A stretch of 64,000 nt of DNA from Kosakonia pseudosacchari (GTDB taxonomy: Bacteria > Pseudomonadota > Gammaproteobacteria > Enterobacterales > Enterobacteriaceae), in NCBI RefSeq assembly GCF_900184035.1, contig NZ_FXWP01000022.1:1-64000 (forward strand). Direction: 5' to 3'. How positions within the stretch are numbered: position 1 is the stretch's first letter; each line of letters begins with the position of its first letter. The notes below the pieces were generated by a model. It did no database searches, was not told the DNA's origin, and was given only the letters and a program-made list of their open reading frames with translations. Positions 30,311 to 43,727 of the stretch are shown one piece after another. The translations under genes and the position numbers were made by a program.

Positions 30311-31450
30311 ATGAAAATTGTGATCGCACCAGACTCTTACAAAGAAAGTTTAAGTGCCCTGGATGTGGCGACCGCGATTGAGAGCGGTTTTCGTGAAATT
30401 TTCCCCACGGCGGAATACGTCAAAATACCGGTGGCGGATGGTGGCGAAGGGACGGTTGAAGCCATGGTCGCCGCCACCGACGGGCGTATCGTTAAGGTCG
30501 CGGTAAAAGGCCCGCTCGGCGAGCAGGCGGAAGGGTTCTACGGGCTTTCTGGCGACGAGCAATCCGCTTTTATCGAAATGGCCGCCGCCAGCGGGCTGGA
30601 AATGGTGCCGTCGGCCAAACGCGATCCGCTCATCACCACGTCGTGGGGCACCGGCGAGTTGATTCGCCATGCGCTGGACGCGGGTGTAAAACATATCATC
30701 ATTGGCATCGGCGGCAGCGCGACCAATGACGGTGGCGCTGGCATGGTGCAGGCATTGGGTGCAAAGCTACTGGATGAGAAAGGCCAGCAGATTGCGCTGG
30801 GTGGTGCGGCGCTGGAAACGCTGGCGCGTATTGATATCGCGCAACTGGATAAACGCCTTGCCGGGTGCCGTATCGAAGTGGCCTGCGACGTGACCAATCC
30901 CCTCACCGGAAAAGAGGGCGCTTCGGCGGTGTTTGGCCCGCAGAAAGGGGCGACGCCGGAGATGATCGAAAGGCTCGATAAAGCGCTTGGACATTATGCG
31001 CGGATCATTGCCCGCGATCTGGATTTGGACGTGCTACACCTGGCAGGCGGCGGTGCGGCAGGCGGGATGGGTGCCGCGCTGTATGCGTTTTGCGGCGCTG
31101 AGTTGCGCCAGGGTATAGAGATTGTCACCGATGCGCTGGCGCTGGATGAGTACGTGATTGGCGCTGACCTGGTGATCACTGGCGAAGGGCGTATCGATAG
31201 CCAGACGGTGCATGGCAAAGTGCCTGTGGGCGTAGCGAAAGTCGCGAAGCGACATAATATTCCGGTAATCGGCATTGCCGGCAGTCTGACCGCCGATGTT
31301 GGTGTGGTGCACCATCACGGTATCGATGCGGTATTCAGTGTGATCTACAAGGTCTGTTCGCTGGAGGACGCGCTGGAAAATGCCGGCGAAAATGTTCGCA
31401 TGACCGCGCGCAACGTGGCGGCAGTGCTGAAAGCAGGGCAAAAGCTGTAA
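30311..31450 (+). CDS. Glycerate 2-kinase (GarK/GlxK family)
   Basis: This 379-aa type-I glycerate kinase makes 2-phosphoglycerate. The N terminus IAPDSYKESLSA, the GIGGSATNDGGAGM loop and the late DLVITGEGRID segment are family hallmarks. An AAGGA ribosome site lies just upstream. In E. coli K-12 this locus has no such gene; garK and glxK lie elsewhere. Next to gudPXD it supplies the last step of glucarate use (glycerate to glycolysis), so garK or a gud-linked paralogue are both possible names. eno, which uses its product, lies 9.5 kb away. Confidence 0.9.
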   Translation: MKIVIAPDSYKESLSALDVATAIESGFREIFPTAEYVKIPVADGGEGTVEAMVAATDGRIVKVAVKGPLGEQAEGFYGLSGDEQSAFIEMAAASGLEMVPSAKRDPLITTSWGTGELIRHALDAGVKHIIIGIGGSATNDGGAGMVQALGAKLLDEKGQQIALGGAALETLARIDIAQLDKRLAGCRIEVACDVTNPLTGKEGASAVFGPQKGATPEMIERLDKALGHYARIIARDLDLDVLHLAGGGAAGGMGAALYAFCGAELRQGIEIVTDALALDEYVIGADLVITGEGRIDSQTVHGKVPVGVAKVAKRHNIPVIGIAGSLTADVGVVHHHGIDAVFSVIYKVCSLEDALENAGENVRMTARNVAAVLKAGQKL

Positions 31451-31460
31451 CCGCAAACCG

Positions 31461-31490
31461 CCCGGTAGCTGCACGCTTACCGGGCTTATA
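31461..31490 (+). terminator. Terminator after the glycerate kinase gene
   Basis: An 8-bp stem GCCCGGTA/TACCGGGC with a 10-nt loop, followed by TTATAT; weak U-tail. Confidence 0.6.
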
Positions 31491-31609
31491 TCTGCGCATT
31501 CTCACTCGCCGGGTGCTGATACGCTGAGTGGAGAATCAACGGGTTGGCTATCAACTCGCGGATAAACAACGTGTCTGACCTCAACGCCCGCCAGCGGTTA
31601 TGCGCCTTG

Positions 31610-34378
31610 CTATCCCAGCAATTTATGTGCTTCGCGCGTGACGTTATCCATCTCATCAAGCAGTTCCAGGAACTCCGGCTCCAGCTCTTCGGGCGCCACG
31701 CCACTGCGTAACTGCTGCTCAATCAACTGGCAGAGATTTTTCAGCCGCGAAACACCGCTGTAACCGCAACTGCCGTGTAACTTATGGATCCCTTCAGAAA
31801 GCCCTTGCGGCGCTTCGCCAACCAGCTGTTCTTCTACCATATTGCGGATCTCCGGCAGGAACTCGACCAGCATATGCAGCATCTCACGCGCCAGATCTGT
31901 TTTCCCGGCCGCCTGGCGCAGTGCCAGTTGCCAGTCGAGCGTCGTATCGGCGTCAACGACGATGTCCGCAGGTGGTACTGCCTGTTCCGGCGGCACCAGC
32001 CAACTGCCCATATCCGGGCCGGGCTTATAACGACGCAGCAGGCTGCGCAGCTTATCCTCTTCAATGGGCTTCGCCAGATAATCGTTCATCCCGGCGCTGA
32101 GCAGTTTCTCTTTTTGCCCGGCCATGGCATGGGCAGTCACGGCGATAACCGGCGTTTGCTGCTGGTGCGGCAACTGGCGAATCAGCTCGCAGGCGCGGAT
32201 GCCATCCATATCCGGCATCTGAATATCCATCAGGATCAGATCGAACTGGAGCTGTCGGGCGCGCTCGATGGCCTGTATCCCGCTTTCGCAAAGCTCGACA
32301 TGCTGCACCTGATCTTCCAGCAATGCGCCGATGAGCTTCAGGTTGGCCGGGTTATCGTCCACGGCCATTACCGTCATCGGCAGTTTTGTTTCATCTGGCG
32401 GCTGAGCCTGCGTGAGCCGAGTCGCACGGCAATATTCTGTGAGCGCGGGCAGCAGGCGGGTAGTGGTCAGCGGTTTCAGCAGGCAGGCCGCCGCGCCGTC
32501 TTGTTTCAGCTCCTCGGCGTTCACCTGGGCATGGCAAGGCAGCGCTAACAGCAGGTAGTCGGTCATGGCGGCGGCCCGAGCAAGGCGGTCATGTTGCATG
32601 TTAAGCGGCTCACGTACCGTCACCGGAATGGCCATCAGCAGAATGTCGTAATGCGCCTGCGGCAGCGCCGAGAACGACGGGCTGTAAATCACCTCCAGCG
32701 GCGTTTCATGCAACACGTCCAGCGTACTTTGCGCGGCTGTCGCATTGGGCTCGACATAGGCAAGGCGTTTGCCAGCAAGGCAGCCTGTGGCAGGCGCTTC
32801 GCTGATGGCGTTTGGATTGAGATCGAGATTAATGTGGAACCAGAAAGTGGAGCCGCGATTCGGCTGGCTATGGAAGGAGATATCGCCGCCCATTTCATTG
32901 ACCAGCTTTTGGGTTATCACCAGCCCCAGCCCGGTGCCGCCGTGGCGGCGAGAGATGCTGGCATCGGCCTGACGAAACGCCTGGAACAGCCGCGACTGAT
33001 CGCGCTCGGGGATGCCAATGCCGGTATCGCGGATCTGCATCTCCACCTGCACTTTGTTGTTACTGATGGCGCGCTTCTCAACCACAATGTCGATATTGCC
33101 ATGCTCGGTGAACTTGATGGCGTTACCGACAAGATTGGTGATCACCTGTTGCAGACGCAGCGGGTCGCCAATCACGTTATCCGGCACATCGTTTTTGATA
33201 TTCAGCGTCAGTTCCAGCCCTTTGTCGTGCGCCGAGTGCGCCAGCAGTATCACCACCTCATCGAGCGTATTGCGCAGCGGGAACGGGATGCTTTCCAGAA
33301 TTAACTTGCCCGCTTCGAGCTTGGAGAAATCGAGCACGTCGTTAATGATTGCCAGCAGGTTGTTCGCCGAACGTTCAATTGTCAGCAGGTGATCGCGCTG
33401 CGTGGGGTTGAGCTCAGATTTCAGTGTCAGGCGGGTAAAGCCAATCACGCCATTCAGCGGTGTACGCAGCTCATGGGACATATTGGCGAGAAACTCAGAT
33501 TTGATGCGCGCCGCTTCCTGGGCGCGCTTTTTCGCCAGATCCAGTTCGACGTTCTGGATCTCCATCTGCTCCAGTGTTTCGCGCAGATCGGAAGTGGACT
33601 GGTCAATGTTGTGCTGCATCTCTTCGTGGTAGGCCGCCAGCGACATCGCCATTGAATTGATACCGTTTTTCAACATATCCAGCTCGCCAAGCATAAAGCC
33701 TTCGACGCGGCTGTCGAGTTGCCCGCGACGAATGCGGTCTACGGTGTTGACCATATTACGAATCGGGCTGGTTACATCGCGCATTAAGCGCCAGCCGAAA
33801 ATCAGCGCAATGCCAATACAGAACAAAATCATCAGGCTGGAGATAAAAATCTCTTTGTACTGCTGTAAACGTACCGATTTGAGATCCAGCTCCAGCGCCA
33901 CATAACCGAGCATATTGCCGGTGATTTTATCCGCCGGTAGTGCCGTGTTGGTTTGCGTATAGCCCTCGGAGAGGATAGGCGTGCGCAGGATCATTACATC
34001 GCCGCGCCGGGAGACGCTGAGTCTGCGCGGAAAAGGTTGCCCTTCCGCCAGCCGGAGATTATCGCCATCAAGCTGGAAATTAGAGGAAACGAATACGTTA
34101 TTCTGCCCATCGTAAACGGAAATTGCCCGCACAATATCGGAATGGCGGCGATGCAAAACGCTCACCAGTTGGCCAATCGCATCTTTGTCCTGCAACGTCA
34201 TGCTGTATTCGCTGGAGACCGCCAGCGGCTCAATAATGCTGGTGCCTGCGTCTTCCAGTTGACGCTGCAAATCGTTATAGCGGTGAACAACAAAGAAGAT
34301 GCTGAGCAACACACCGATAAGCACGGTGGGCGCCAGGATCAGAATCATCATGCGTGCGCGCAAGCTGTAGTTGGTCAT
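31610..34378 (-). CDS. barA: Hybrid sensor histidine kinase BarA
   Basis: This 922-aa tripartite kinase phosphorylates UvrY and thereby activates csrB and csrC. In order it has a membrane span at about 9-31, a periplasmic domain, a second span at about 176-196, HAMP, HisKA with His302 ([10 protein letters not shown]), HATPase ([10 protein letters not shown]), a REC domain with the phosphoacceptor in [13 protein letters not shown] (about residue 720), and an HPt domain with His865 ([12 protein letters not shown]). It is divergent from rlmD. Its regulatory target csrB lies in this window. Confidence 0.96.
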   Translation of the reverse strand: MTNYSLRARMMILILAPTVLIGVLLSIFFVVHRYNDLQRQLEDAGTSIIEPLAVSSEYSMTLQDKDAIGQLVSVLHRRHSDIVRAISVYDGQNNVFVSSNFQLDGDNLRLAEGQPFPRRLSVSRRGDVMILRTPILSEGYTQTNTALPADKITGNMLGYVALELDLKSVRLQQYKEIFISSLMILFCIGIALIFGWRLMRDVTSPIRNMVNTVDRIRRGQLDSRVEGFMLGELDMLKNGINSMAMSLAAYHEEMQHNIDQSTSDLRETLEQMEIQNVELDLAKKRAQEAARIKSEFLANMSHELRTPLNGVIGFTRLTLKSELNPTQRDHLLTIERSANNLLAIINDVLDFSKLEAGKLILESIPFPLRNTLDEVVILLAHSAHDKGLELTLNIKNDVPDNVIGDPLRLQQVITNLVGNAIKFTEHGNIDIVVEKRAISNNKVQVEMQIRDTGIGIPERDQSRLFQAFRQADASISRRHGGTGLGLVITQKLVNEMGGDISFHSQPNRGSTFWFHINLDLNPNAISEAPATGCLAGKRLAYVEPNATAAQSTLDVLHETPLEVIYSPSFSALPQAHYDILLMAIPVTVREPLNMQHDRLARAAAMTDYLLLALPCHAQVNAEELKQDGAAACLLKPLTTTRLLPALTEYCRATRLTQAQPPDETKLPMTVMAVDDNPANLKLIGALLEDQVQHVELCESGIQAIERARQLQFDLILMDIQMPDMDGIRACELIRQLPHQQQTPVIAVTAHAMAGQKEKLLSAGMNDYLAKPIEEDKLRSLLRRYKPGPDMGSWLVPPEQAVPPADIVVDADTTLDWQLALRQAAGKTDLAREMLHMLVEFLPEIRNMVEEQLVGEAPQGLSEGIHKLHGSCGYSGVSRLKNLCQLIEQQLRSGVAPEELEPEFLELLDEMDNVTREAHKLLG

Positions 34379-34435
34379 GGAGTTCCGTTATGGGAGAATT
34401 AGGCCATTAATCTGTAAATGAGATAAATCCCGGCA

Positions 34436-35737
34436 ATGGCGCAATTCTACTCTGCAAAACGACGTGTGACGACTAGTCAAAAAGTAACCGTAACCGTAAC
34501 TGATCTTGATCCTTTTGGGCAGGGGGTTGCGCGCCATAACGGGAAAGCGCTGTTCATTCCGGGGCTTTTACCCGGCGAAACGGCGGACGTGGTGCTTAAA
34601 GAGGATAAGCGGCAGTTTTCACGCGGTGAGGTGAAACGCCGCCTGAATGATAGCGATGAGCGCGTTACGCCGCGCTGCCCGCATTTTGGCGTTTGCGGTG
34701 GTTGTCAGCAGCAGCATGCCAGTATTGCCCTGCAACAGCGCAGCAAAAGCGCGGCGCTGGCACGTTTGATGAAACAGGGCGTTGATGAAGTGATTGCAGG
34801 CGAACCCTGGGGATATCGCCGCCGCGCGCGGCTTAGCCTGAGCTGGCAGCCCAAAAGCCAAAGTCTGGAGATGGGGTTTCGTAAAGCGGGCGGTAACGAC
34901 ATTATTAATGTCACCCGCTGCCCGGTGTTGGTGCCCCGTCTTGAAGCATTACTGGCGCCGCTGCGTGAATGTCTGAGCGGGTTGCAGGCCGTGCGTCAAC
35001 TTGGTCATGTCGAGCTGGTAGAGGCCGATAATGGCCCATTAATGGTTTTACGTCACACCGCTGCATTAAGTGCAACAGACAGAGAAAAACTGGAACAGTT
35101 TTCGCATTCTCAGGAACTCTCTCTGTATCTCGCGCCACAAAGCGAGATACTAGAACAGGTTAGCGGGGAGTCTCCCTGCTACAGCTCTGACGGGCTACGC
35201 TTAACGTTCAGCCCGCGGGATTTTATTCAGGTTAACGATGGGGTTAACCAGCAGATGGTGGCGCGAGCACTGGAATGGCTCGATGTGCAGCCCGGCGACC
35301 GGGTGCTGGATCTGTTCTGCGGCATGGGCAATTTCACGCTGCCGCTGGCGAAACGCGCGGCCAGCGTGGTCGGTGTGGAGGGCGTCGCCGATCTGGTGGC
35401 GAAAGCGCAGGATAACGCGCAACAGAATGGCTTGCAGAATGTGACATTCTTTCATGAAAATCTGGAGGAAGATGTCACGAAACAGCCCTGGGCAAGCCGT
35501 GGTTTTGACAAAGTTTTACTCGATCCGGCACGCGCAGGCGCTGCCGGAGTGATGAAACATATTCTAAAATTGTCGCCGGGCAGAGTGGTGTACGTTTCCT
35601 GTAACCCCGCCACCCTTGCCCGCGACAGTGAAGCGCTATTGGATGCGGGTTACCAGATTCAGCGGCTGGCGATGCTGGACATGTTCCCGCACACTGGCCA
35701 CCTGGAATCGATGGTGTTGTTTGTGAATCACAAATGA
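34436..35737 (+). CDS. rlmD: 23S rRNA (uracil(1939)-C5)-methyltransferase
   Basis: This 433-aa SAM-dependent enzyme has an N-terminal TRAM domain, the iron-sulfur cysteines in [10 protein letters not shown] plus a later Cys (RCPVL), the SAM motif [16 protein letters not shown], and the catalytic Cys in [11 protein letters not shown]. Same length as E. coli RlmD (RumA). relA follows after 52 nt. Confidence 0.96.
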   Translation: MAQFYSAKRRVTTSQKVTVTVTDLDPFGQGVARHNGKALFIPGLLPGETADVVLKEDKRQFSRGEVKRRLNDSDERVTPRCPHFGVCGGCQQQHASIALQQRSKSAALARLMKQGVDEVIAGEPWGYRRRARLSLSWQPKSQSLEMGFRKAGGNDIINVTRCPVLVPRLEALLAPLRECLSGLQAVRQLGHVELVEADNGPLMVLRHTAALSATDREKLEQFSHSQELSLYLAPQSEILEQVSGESPCYSSDGLRLTFSPRDFIQVNDGVNQQMVARALEWLDVQPGDRVLDLFCGMGNFTLPLAKRAASVVGVEGVADLVAKAQDNAQQNGLQNVTFFHENLEEDVTKQPWASRGFDKVLLDPARAGAAGVMKHILKLSPGRVVYVSCNPATLARDSEALLDAGYQIQRLAMLDMFPHTGHLESMVLFVNHK

Positions 35738-35789
35738 TTAATTTCGGCTTGTCGAGTTCGACAGGCCCGGTCCCTGAAAGGAGAGGACA

Positions 35790-38027
35790 ATGGTTGCGGT
35801 ACGAAGTGCACATTTGAACAAAGCGGGTGAATTCGATCCGGCCAAATGGATCGCGAGTCTGGGGATCACCAGTCAGCCGTCGTGTGAACGCTTAACCGAA
35901 ACCTGGGCATATTGTCTGCGACAAACACAGGGACATCCGAACGCGGAATTACTGCTGTGGCGCGGTGTGGAGATGGTGGAGATCCTCTCCATGCTCAGCA
36001 TGGATACCGACACGCTGCGCGCGGCTTTGCTGTTCCCGCTGGCCGATGCGGAAGTGGTCAGTGAAGAGGTGCTGCGCGAAAGCGTCGGCACATCGGTAGT
36101 CAACCTGATTCATGGCGTACGCGATATGGCGGCTATCCGCCAGTTGAAAGCCACGCATACCGATTCCGTCTCCTCCGAACAAGTCGATAACGTTCGTCGT
36201 ATGCTGCTGGCGATGGTGGATGATTTCCGTTGCGTGGTTATCAAGCTGGCGGAACGTATCGCCCATCTGCGCGAAGTGAAAGATGCGCCGGAAGATGAAC
36301 GCGTACTGGCGGCGAAAGAGTGTACGAATATCTACGCGCCGCTGGCGAACCGGTTGGGCATCGGGCAGCTCAAATGGGAGCTGGAGGATTACTGCTTCCG
36401 TTATCTGCATCCGGCGGAGTACAAACGCATCGCCAAACTGCTGCACGAACGCCGTATCGATCGTGAACACTACATTGACGAATTTGTTGGGCATTTGCGT
36501 GCCGAAATGAAGACCGAAGGCGTCAAAGCGGAAGTGTATGGCCGCCCGAAACACATCTACAGCATCTGGCGCAAAATGCAGAAAAAACATCTCGCCTTTG
36601 ATGAGCTGTTTGATGTGCGCGCCGTGCGTATCGTCGCTGAGCGCCTGCAGGACTGCTACGCTGCGCTGGGGATTGTGCATACCCATTACCGCCATCTGCC
36701 AGACGAGTTCGACGATTACGTTGCCAATCCAAAGCCGAATGGTTACCAGTCTATCCACACAGTTGTGCTTGGTCCTGGTGGGAAGACCGTAGAAATCCAG
36801 ATTCGTACCCGCCAGATGCATGAAGATGCGGAGCTTGGCGTCGCTGCGCACTGGAAGTACAAAGAAGGCACCGCTACCGTTGGCGGCCCGCGTTCGGCGC
36901 ACGAAGACCGCATTGCATGGCTGCGTAAACTGATCGCCTGGCAGGAAGAGATGGCCGATTCCGGCGAGATGCTCGACGAAGTTCGCAGCCAGGTGTTCGA
37001 CGACCGCGTTTATGTCTTTACCCCGAAAGGCGATGTGGTGGACTTGCCTGCTGGCTCGACGCCGCTGGACTTTGCTTACCATATTCACAGCGATGTCGGG
37101 CACCGTTGCATCGGCGCGAAGATCGGCGGGCGCATCGTGCCGTTCACTTATCAATTGCAAATGGGCGATCAGATCGAAATTATCACCCAGAAGCAACCGA
37201 ACCCAAGCCGCGACTGGCTGAACCCGAACCTGGGCTATGTGACCACCAGTCGTGGGCGCTCGAAGATCCATGCCTGGTTCCGCAAACAGGATCGCGACAA
37301 AAACATTCTTGCGGGGCGTCAAATCCTCGACGATGAGCTGGCGCATCTTGGCATTAGCCTGAAAGAGGCGGAAAAATTCCTGCTGCCGCGCTACAACTTT
37401 AACGAGCTGGACGAGTTGCTGGCGGCGATTGGCGGTGGGGATATCCGTCTTAATCAGATGGTGAATTTCCTGCAGTCGCAGTTCAATAAACCGAGCGCCG
37501 AGGAGCAGGATGCCGCCGCGCTGAAGCAACTGCAACAGAAAACGTACACGCCGCAAAGCCGCAGCAAAGACAATGGCCGCGTCGTTGTCGAAGGCGTAGG
37601 TAATCTGATGCATCATATCGCGCGTTGCTGTCAGCCGATCCCGGGGGATGAGATCGTCGGGTTTATCACCCAAGGCCGCGGGATCTCTATTCACCGCGCC
37701 GACTGCGATCAGTTGGAAGAGCTGCGTAACGTAGCGCCGGAACGTATCGTCGACGCCGTCTGGGGCGAAAGCTACTCGGCGGGTTACTCGCTGGTGGTGC
37801 GCGTCACGGCGAACGACCGCAGCGGTCTGCTGCGCGACATCACCACGATCCTCGCCAATGAGAAGGTGAACGTGCTCGGCGTCGCCAGCCGCAGCGACAC
37901 TAAAGAACAGCTGGCCACCATCGATATGAACATCGAAATCTACAACCTGCAAGTGCTGGGCCGCGTGCTTGGCAAACTCAACCAGGTGCCGGATGTCATC
38001 GACGCTCGCCGCCTGCACGGTGGCTGA
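35790..38027 (+). CDS. relA: (p)ppGpp synthetase I
   Basis: This 745-aa ribosome-associated enzyme makes pppGpp from GTP and ATP when uncharged tRNA is present. The N-terminal domain is a degenerate hydrolase in which the HD pair is replaced (ALLFPLADA). The synthetase domain spans about 240-390 (YGRPKHIYSIWRKMQKK, NPKPNGYQSIHTVV), then TGS (about 405-465), helical and zinc-finger parts, and ACT (about 665-745). Length matches E. coli RelA. Confidence 0.97.
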   Translation: MVAVRSAHLNKAGEFDPAKWIASLGITSQPSCERLTETWAYCLRQTQGHPNAELLLWRGVEMVEILSMLSMDTDTLRAALLFPLADAEVVSEEVLRESVGTSVVNLIHGVRDMAAIRQLKATHTDSVSSEQVDNVRRMLLAMVDDFRCVVIKLAERIAHLREVKDAPEDERVLAAKECTNIYAPLANRLGIGQLKWELEDYCFRYLHPAEYKRIAKLLHERRIDREHYIDEFVGHLRAEMKTEGVKAEVYGRPKHIYSIWRKMQKKHLAFDELFDVRAVRIVAERLQDCYAALGIVHTHYRHLPDEFDDYVANPKPNGYQSIHTVVLGPGGKTVEIQIRTRQMHEDAELGVAAHWKYKEGTATVGGPRSAHEDRIAWLRKLIAWQEEMADSGEMLDEVRSQVFDDRVYVFTPKGDVVDLPAGSTPLDFAYHIHSDVGHRCIGAKIGGRIVPFTYQLQMGDQIEIITQKQPNPSRDWLNPNLGYVTTSRGRSKIHAWFRKQDRDKNILAGRQILDDELAHLGISLKEAEKFLLPRYNFNELDELLAAIGGGDIRLNQMVNFLQSQFNKPSAEEQDAAALKQLQQKTYTPQSRSKDNGRVVVEGVGNLMHHIARCCQPIPGDEIVGFITQGRGISIHRADCDQLEELRNVAPERIVDAVWGESYSAGYSLVVRVTANDRSGLLRDITTILANEKVNVLGVASRSDTKEQLATIDMNIEIYNLQVLGRVLGKLNQVPDVIDARRLHGG

Positions 38028-38041
38028 TTCTCTCTTCATCC

Positions 38042-38067
38042 GAGCCTCGCCTTGATGGGCGAGGCTC
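38042..38067 (+). terminator. Hairpin between relA and mazG
   Basis: A 10-bp stem GAGCCTCGCC/GGCGAGGCTC with a 6-nt loop lies 14 nt after relA. There is no T-run, so it may reduce rather than stop readthrough into mazG. E. coli has mazEF at this point. Confidence 0.55.
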
Positions 38068-38091
38068 AACACTCATTATCAGGGATTTCTC

Positions 38092-38883
38092 ATGACTCAA
38101 ATCGATCGTCTGCTCGGGATTATGCAACGCCTGCGCGACCCGGAAAACGGCTGCCCGTGGGACAAAGAGCAGACTTACGCCACCATTGCGCCTTACACGC
38201 TGGAAGAGACGTACGAAGTGCTGGACGCGATTTCGCGCGAAGATTTTGACGACTTACGCGGCGAGCTGGGCGATTTGCTGTTCCAGGTCGTTTTTTATGC
38301 GCAGATGGCGCAGGAAGAAGGGCGTTTCGATTTTAATGATATTTGCGCCGCCATCTGCGACAAACTGGAGCGCCGCCATCCGCACATTTTCGGTGACGCG
38401 CATGCGGGCAACAGCACGGAAGTGCTGGCGCGTTGGGAGCAAATTAAAAGCGAAGAGCGCGCGGAAAAATCTCAGCACTCCGCGCTGGACGATATTCCCC
38501 ATAGCCTGCCTGCGCTGATGCGTGCGCACAAAATCCAGAAACGCTGCTCGACCGTCGGCTTTGACTGGACGTCGCTTGGTCCGGTACTCGACAAAGTGTA
38601 TGAAGAGATCGACGAAGTCATGGACGAAGCCAAACAAGCGGTGGTAGACGAAGCGAAACTGGAAGAGGAAGTCGGCGATTTGCTGTTCGCGACTGTTAAC
38701 CTTTCGCGTCATCTTGGCGTCAAAGCGGAGGTGGCGTTGCAAAAAGCCAACCTGAAATTTGAGCGGCGTTTTCGCGAAGTTGAGCGTATTGTGCGCGAAC
38801 GTGGTCTGGAAATGACCGGTGTAGATCTGGAAACAATGGAAAATGTCTGGCAGCAGGTAAAACGCCAGGAACATGATCTTTAA
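38092..38883 (+). CDS. mazG: Nucleoside triphosphate pyrophosphohydrolase MazG
   Basis: This 263-aa protein has two MazG all-alpha NTP-PPase domains in tandem (about 10-110 and 145-245). The first has the acidic motif EETYEVLDAI and the second EEVGDLLFATVNLSRH. It hydrolyses NTPs and dNTPs to monophosphates and is linked to (p)ppGpp control. It follows relA directly; mazE and mazF are absent. Confidence 0.95.
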   Translation: MTQIDRLLGIMQRLRDPENGCPWDKEQTYATIAPYTLEETYEVLDAISREDFDDLRGELGDLLFQVVFYAQMAQEEGRFDFNDICAAICDKLERRHPHIFGDAHAGNSTEVLARWEQIKSEERAEKSQHSALDDIPHSLPALMRAHKIQKRCSTVGFDWTSLGPVLDKVYEEIDEVMDEAKQAVVDEAKLEEEVGDLLFATVNLSRHLGVKAEVALQKANLKFERRFREVERIVRERGLEMTGVDLETMENVWQQVKRQEHDL

Positions 38884-42253
<3,370 letters not shown>

Positions 42254-42277
42254 TCGCTAAGCGTTGATCAAATAAAA

Positions 42278-42306
42278 ATGCCAGTCAGTTGACTGGCATT
42301 TTTTTT
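42278..42306 (+). terminator. Terminator of eno
   Basis: A 10-bp stem ATGCCAGTCA/TGACTGGCAT with a 2-nt loop is followed by eight Ts. Confidence 0.95.
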
Positions 42307-42318
42307 GGCTTTTTCTGA

Positions 42319-43428
42319 CTATTTAAAATCGACTTCCATCTGCTGTGGTATCGTCAGGCCGCGCGTTGTCTGCACGCAGCGGGCGATATAATCGGTAAAA
42401 CGCGGCGGCTTCGGCATACCCATGCTGAGTAGCTTGTCATTGCTGAAACGCACGTTAAGCGTGGCAAACGCTCCGTAAAGACGCATCGCTTTCAGCATCA
42501 GGCGCTCGTTGCACGGCCCGAAGATATCCTTCAGCTCGCGGCGCATTTTCACCAGCGTTTCATAGCTAACCTGCGCGTATTTATCACCAACCGGCGCTTT
42601 TTCCAGTGCCTTCGCCATTGCCCTGTCGATATCGGCAAAGCGGACGCTATTCTCTTCCCCGGCCGAGATATGCACCACTTCTCCCTGTGCAATCTTGCCG
42701 CTAAGCAGCATCAGCAGCGCGTCGGCGCAGTAATCCACCGGGATCACATCCACGCGATCTTCCAGCGAACACATAAATTTTTGCAACATCAGCCCCATGC
42801 TGAACACCCAGAAGATACTGGTAGACGGGGTACAACCATGGCTGGTATGGCCGACGACAATAGAGGGACGTGCGATCACCAGTGGCAACTGCGGGCACTC
42901 TTTGCGCATCAGTTGCTCGATAGTGGATTTGGAGTGCGTATAGGCCACCAGATGCTCGGCGTTCTCGCGAAACTCGCTGCTTTCCGGTACCAGTGAATCC
43001 GGCTCCGGCGTGCATGACATCGCGGTGCCAACGTGCAGAAAACGCTGTAACCCGGCAACGTGCGACATCCGGCGGGCAAATGTCAGCGTGCCTTCCACGT
43101 TGACTTTCCAGACCAGCGGATTGTTACCAAAAGAGGCTACCGCTGCGCAGTTCAGCACGTGGGTTACATTTTCCAGGCGTGGATCGGCAATAAAACCTTC
43201 TGGTTCGCCCAAATCGCCGAGCAGGATCTGCGACGTTGAAAGTGCGTTCAGTACCTCATCACTGAGGTTGAATTTGCGCATATTACTTTTAACGCGCGCC
43301 AGCCCGGCTTCGCTATCTTCGGCACGAACCAGCAGCAATAAATTCATTGGTAGATTGTTATGAAGAATTTTTTCTAATACCGCCCCGCCAAGAAACCCAG
43401 TGACACCCGTAATCAATAATGTATTCAT
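42319..43428 (-). CDS. Extended SDR / thioester-reductase-like (NAD_binding_4) protein
   Basis: This 369-aa protein starts with a Rossmann motif TGVTGFLGGAVLEKIL and has an active-site YTHSKS (YxxxK) near residue 165. The overall pattern resembles the reductase domain of fatty acyl-CoA reductases and NRPS terminal reductases, which reduce acyl thioesters with NAD(P)H. No carrier or adenylation domain is attached. E. coli K-12 has no such gene between eno and ygcG. It stands alone, with an AT-rich 300-bp upstream region. Substrate unknown; a plain NAD-dependent epimerase or dehydratase is the main alternative. Confidence 0.75.
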   Translation of the reverse strand: MNTLLITGVTGFLGGAVLEKILHNNLPMNLLLLVRAEDSEAGLARVKSNMRKFNLSDEVLNALSTSQILLGDLGEPEGFIADPRLENVTHVLNCAAVASFGNNPLVWKVNVEGTLTFARRMSHVAGLQRFLHVGTAMSCTPEPDSLVPESSEFRENAEHLVAYTHSKSTIEQLMRKECPQLPLVIARPSIVVGHTSHGCTPSTSIFWVFSMGLMLQKFMCSLEDRVDVIPVDYCADALLMLLSGKIAQGEVVHISAGEENSVRFADIDRAMAKALEKAPVGDKYAQVSYETLVKMRRELKDIFGPCNERLMLKAMRLYGAFATLNVRFSNDKLLSMGMPKPPRFTDYIARCVQTTRGLTIPQQMEVDFK

Positions 43429-43727
43429 CAACGCTTTCTCATCATGGTTGTTCTGGCGGATTGTAGGCACAGAAAGCTAAACGCCATATCAATCAACTGG
43501 CGGGCAAAATCGCGGGTTTATTAAGGGTTTTTAAGGAAAAAAGCGCAGGGGATTTATCTACGACAACCAATAAAATGAAAAGATTCCGTCACGCCTCGGT
43601 AAATATTTATATCGATGATATTTAATGACTTATTTTTAGTTTATTCGCCTGCGAATTAGTCGTGAATATCATTCAAAATGTAAAATAAATAATATTTACT
43701 TACATCATTTGTTTTGCGCTTGATGGC
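43429..43727. other. AT-rich 299-bp region upstream of the SDR gene
   Basis: Clearly richer in A and T than its surroundings, with runs such as TAAATATTTATAT and AATAAATAATATTTA. It holds the SDR promoter. H-NS binding is likely by composition only; no gene seen. Confidence 0.5.

Noticed and set aside
35949-38072. 707-codon open frame on the strand opposite relA
   Set aside because: It is the mirror of a GC-biased gene with strong third-position preference; its composition is not protein-like, it has no ribosome site, and relA is intact and conserved on the other strand.
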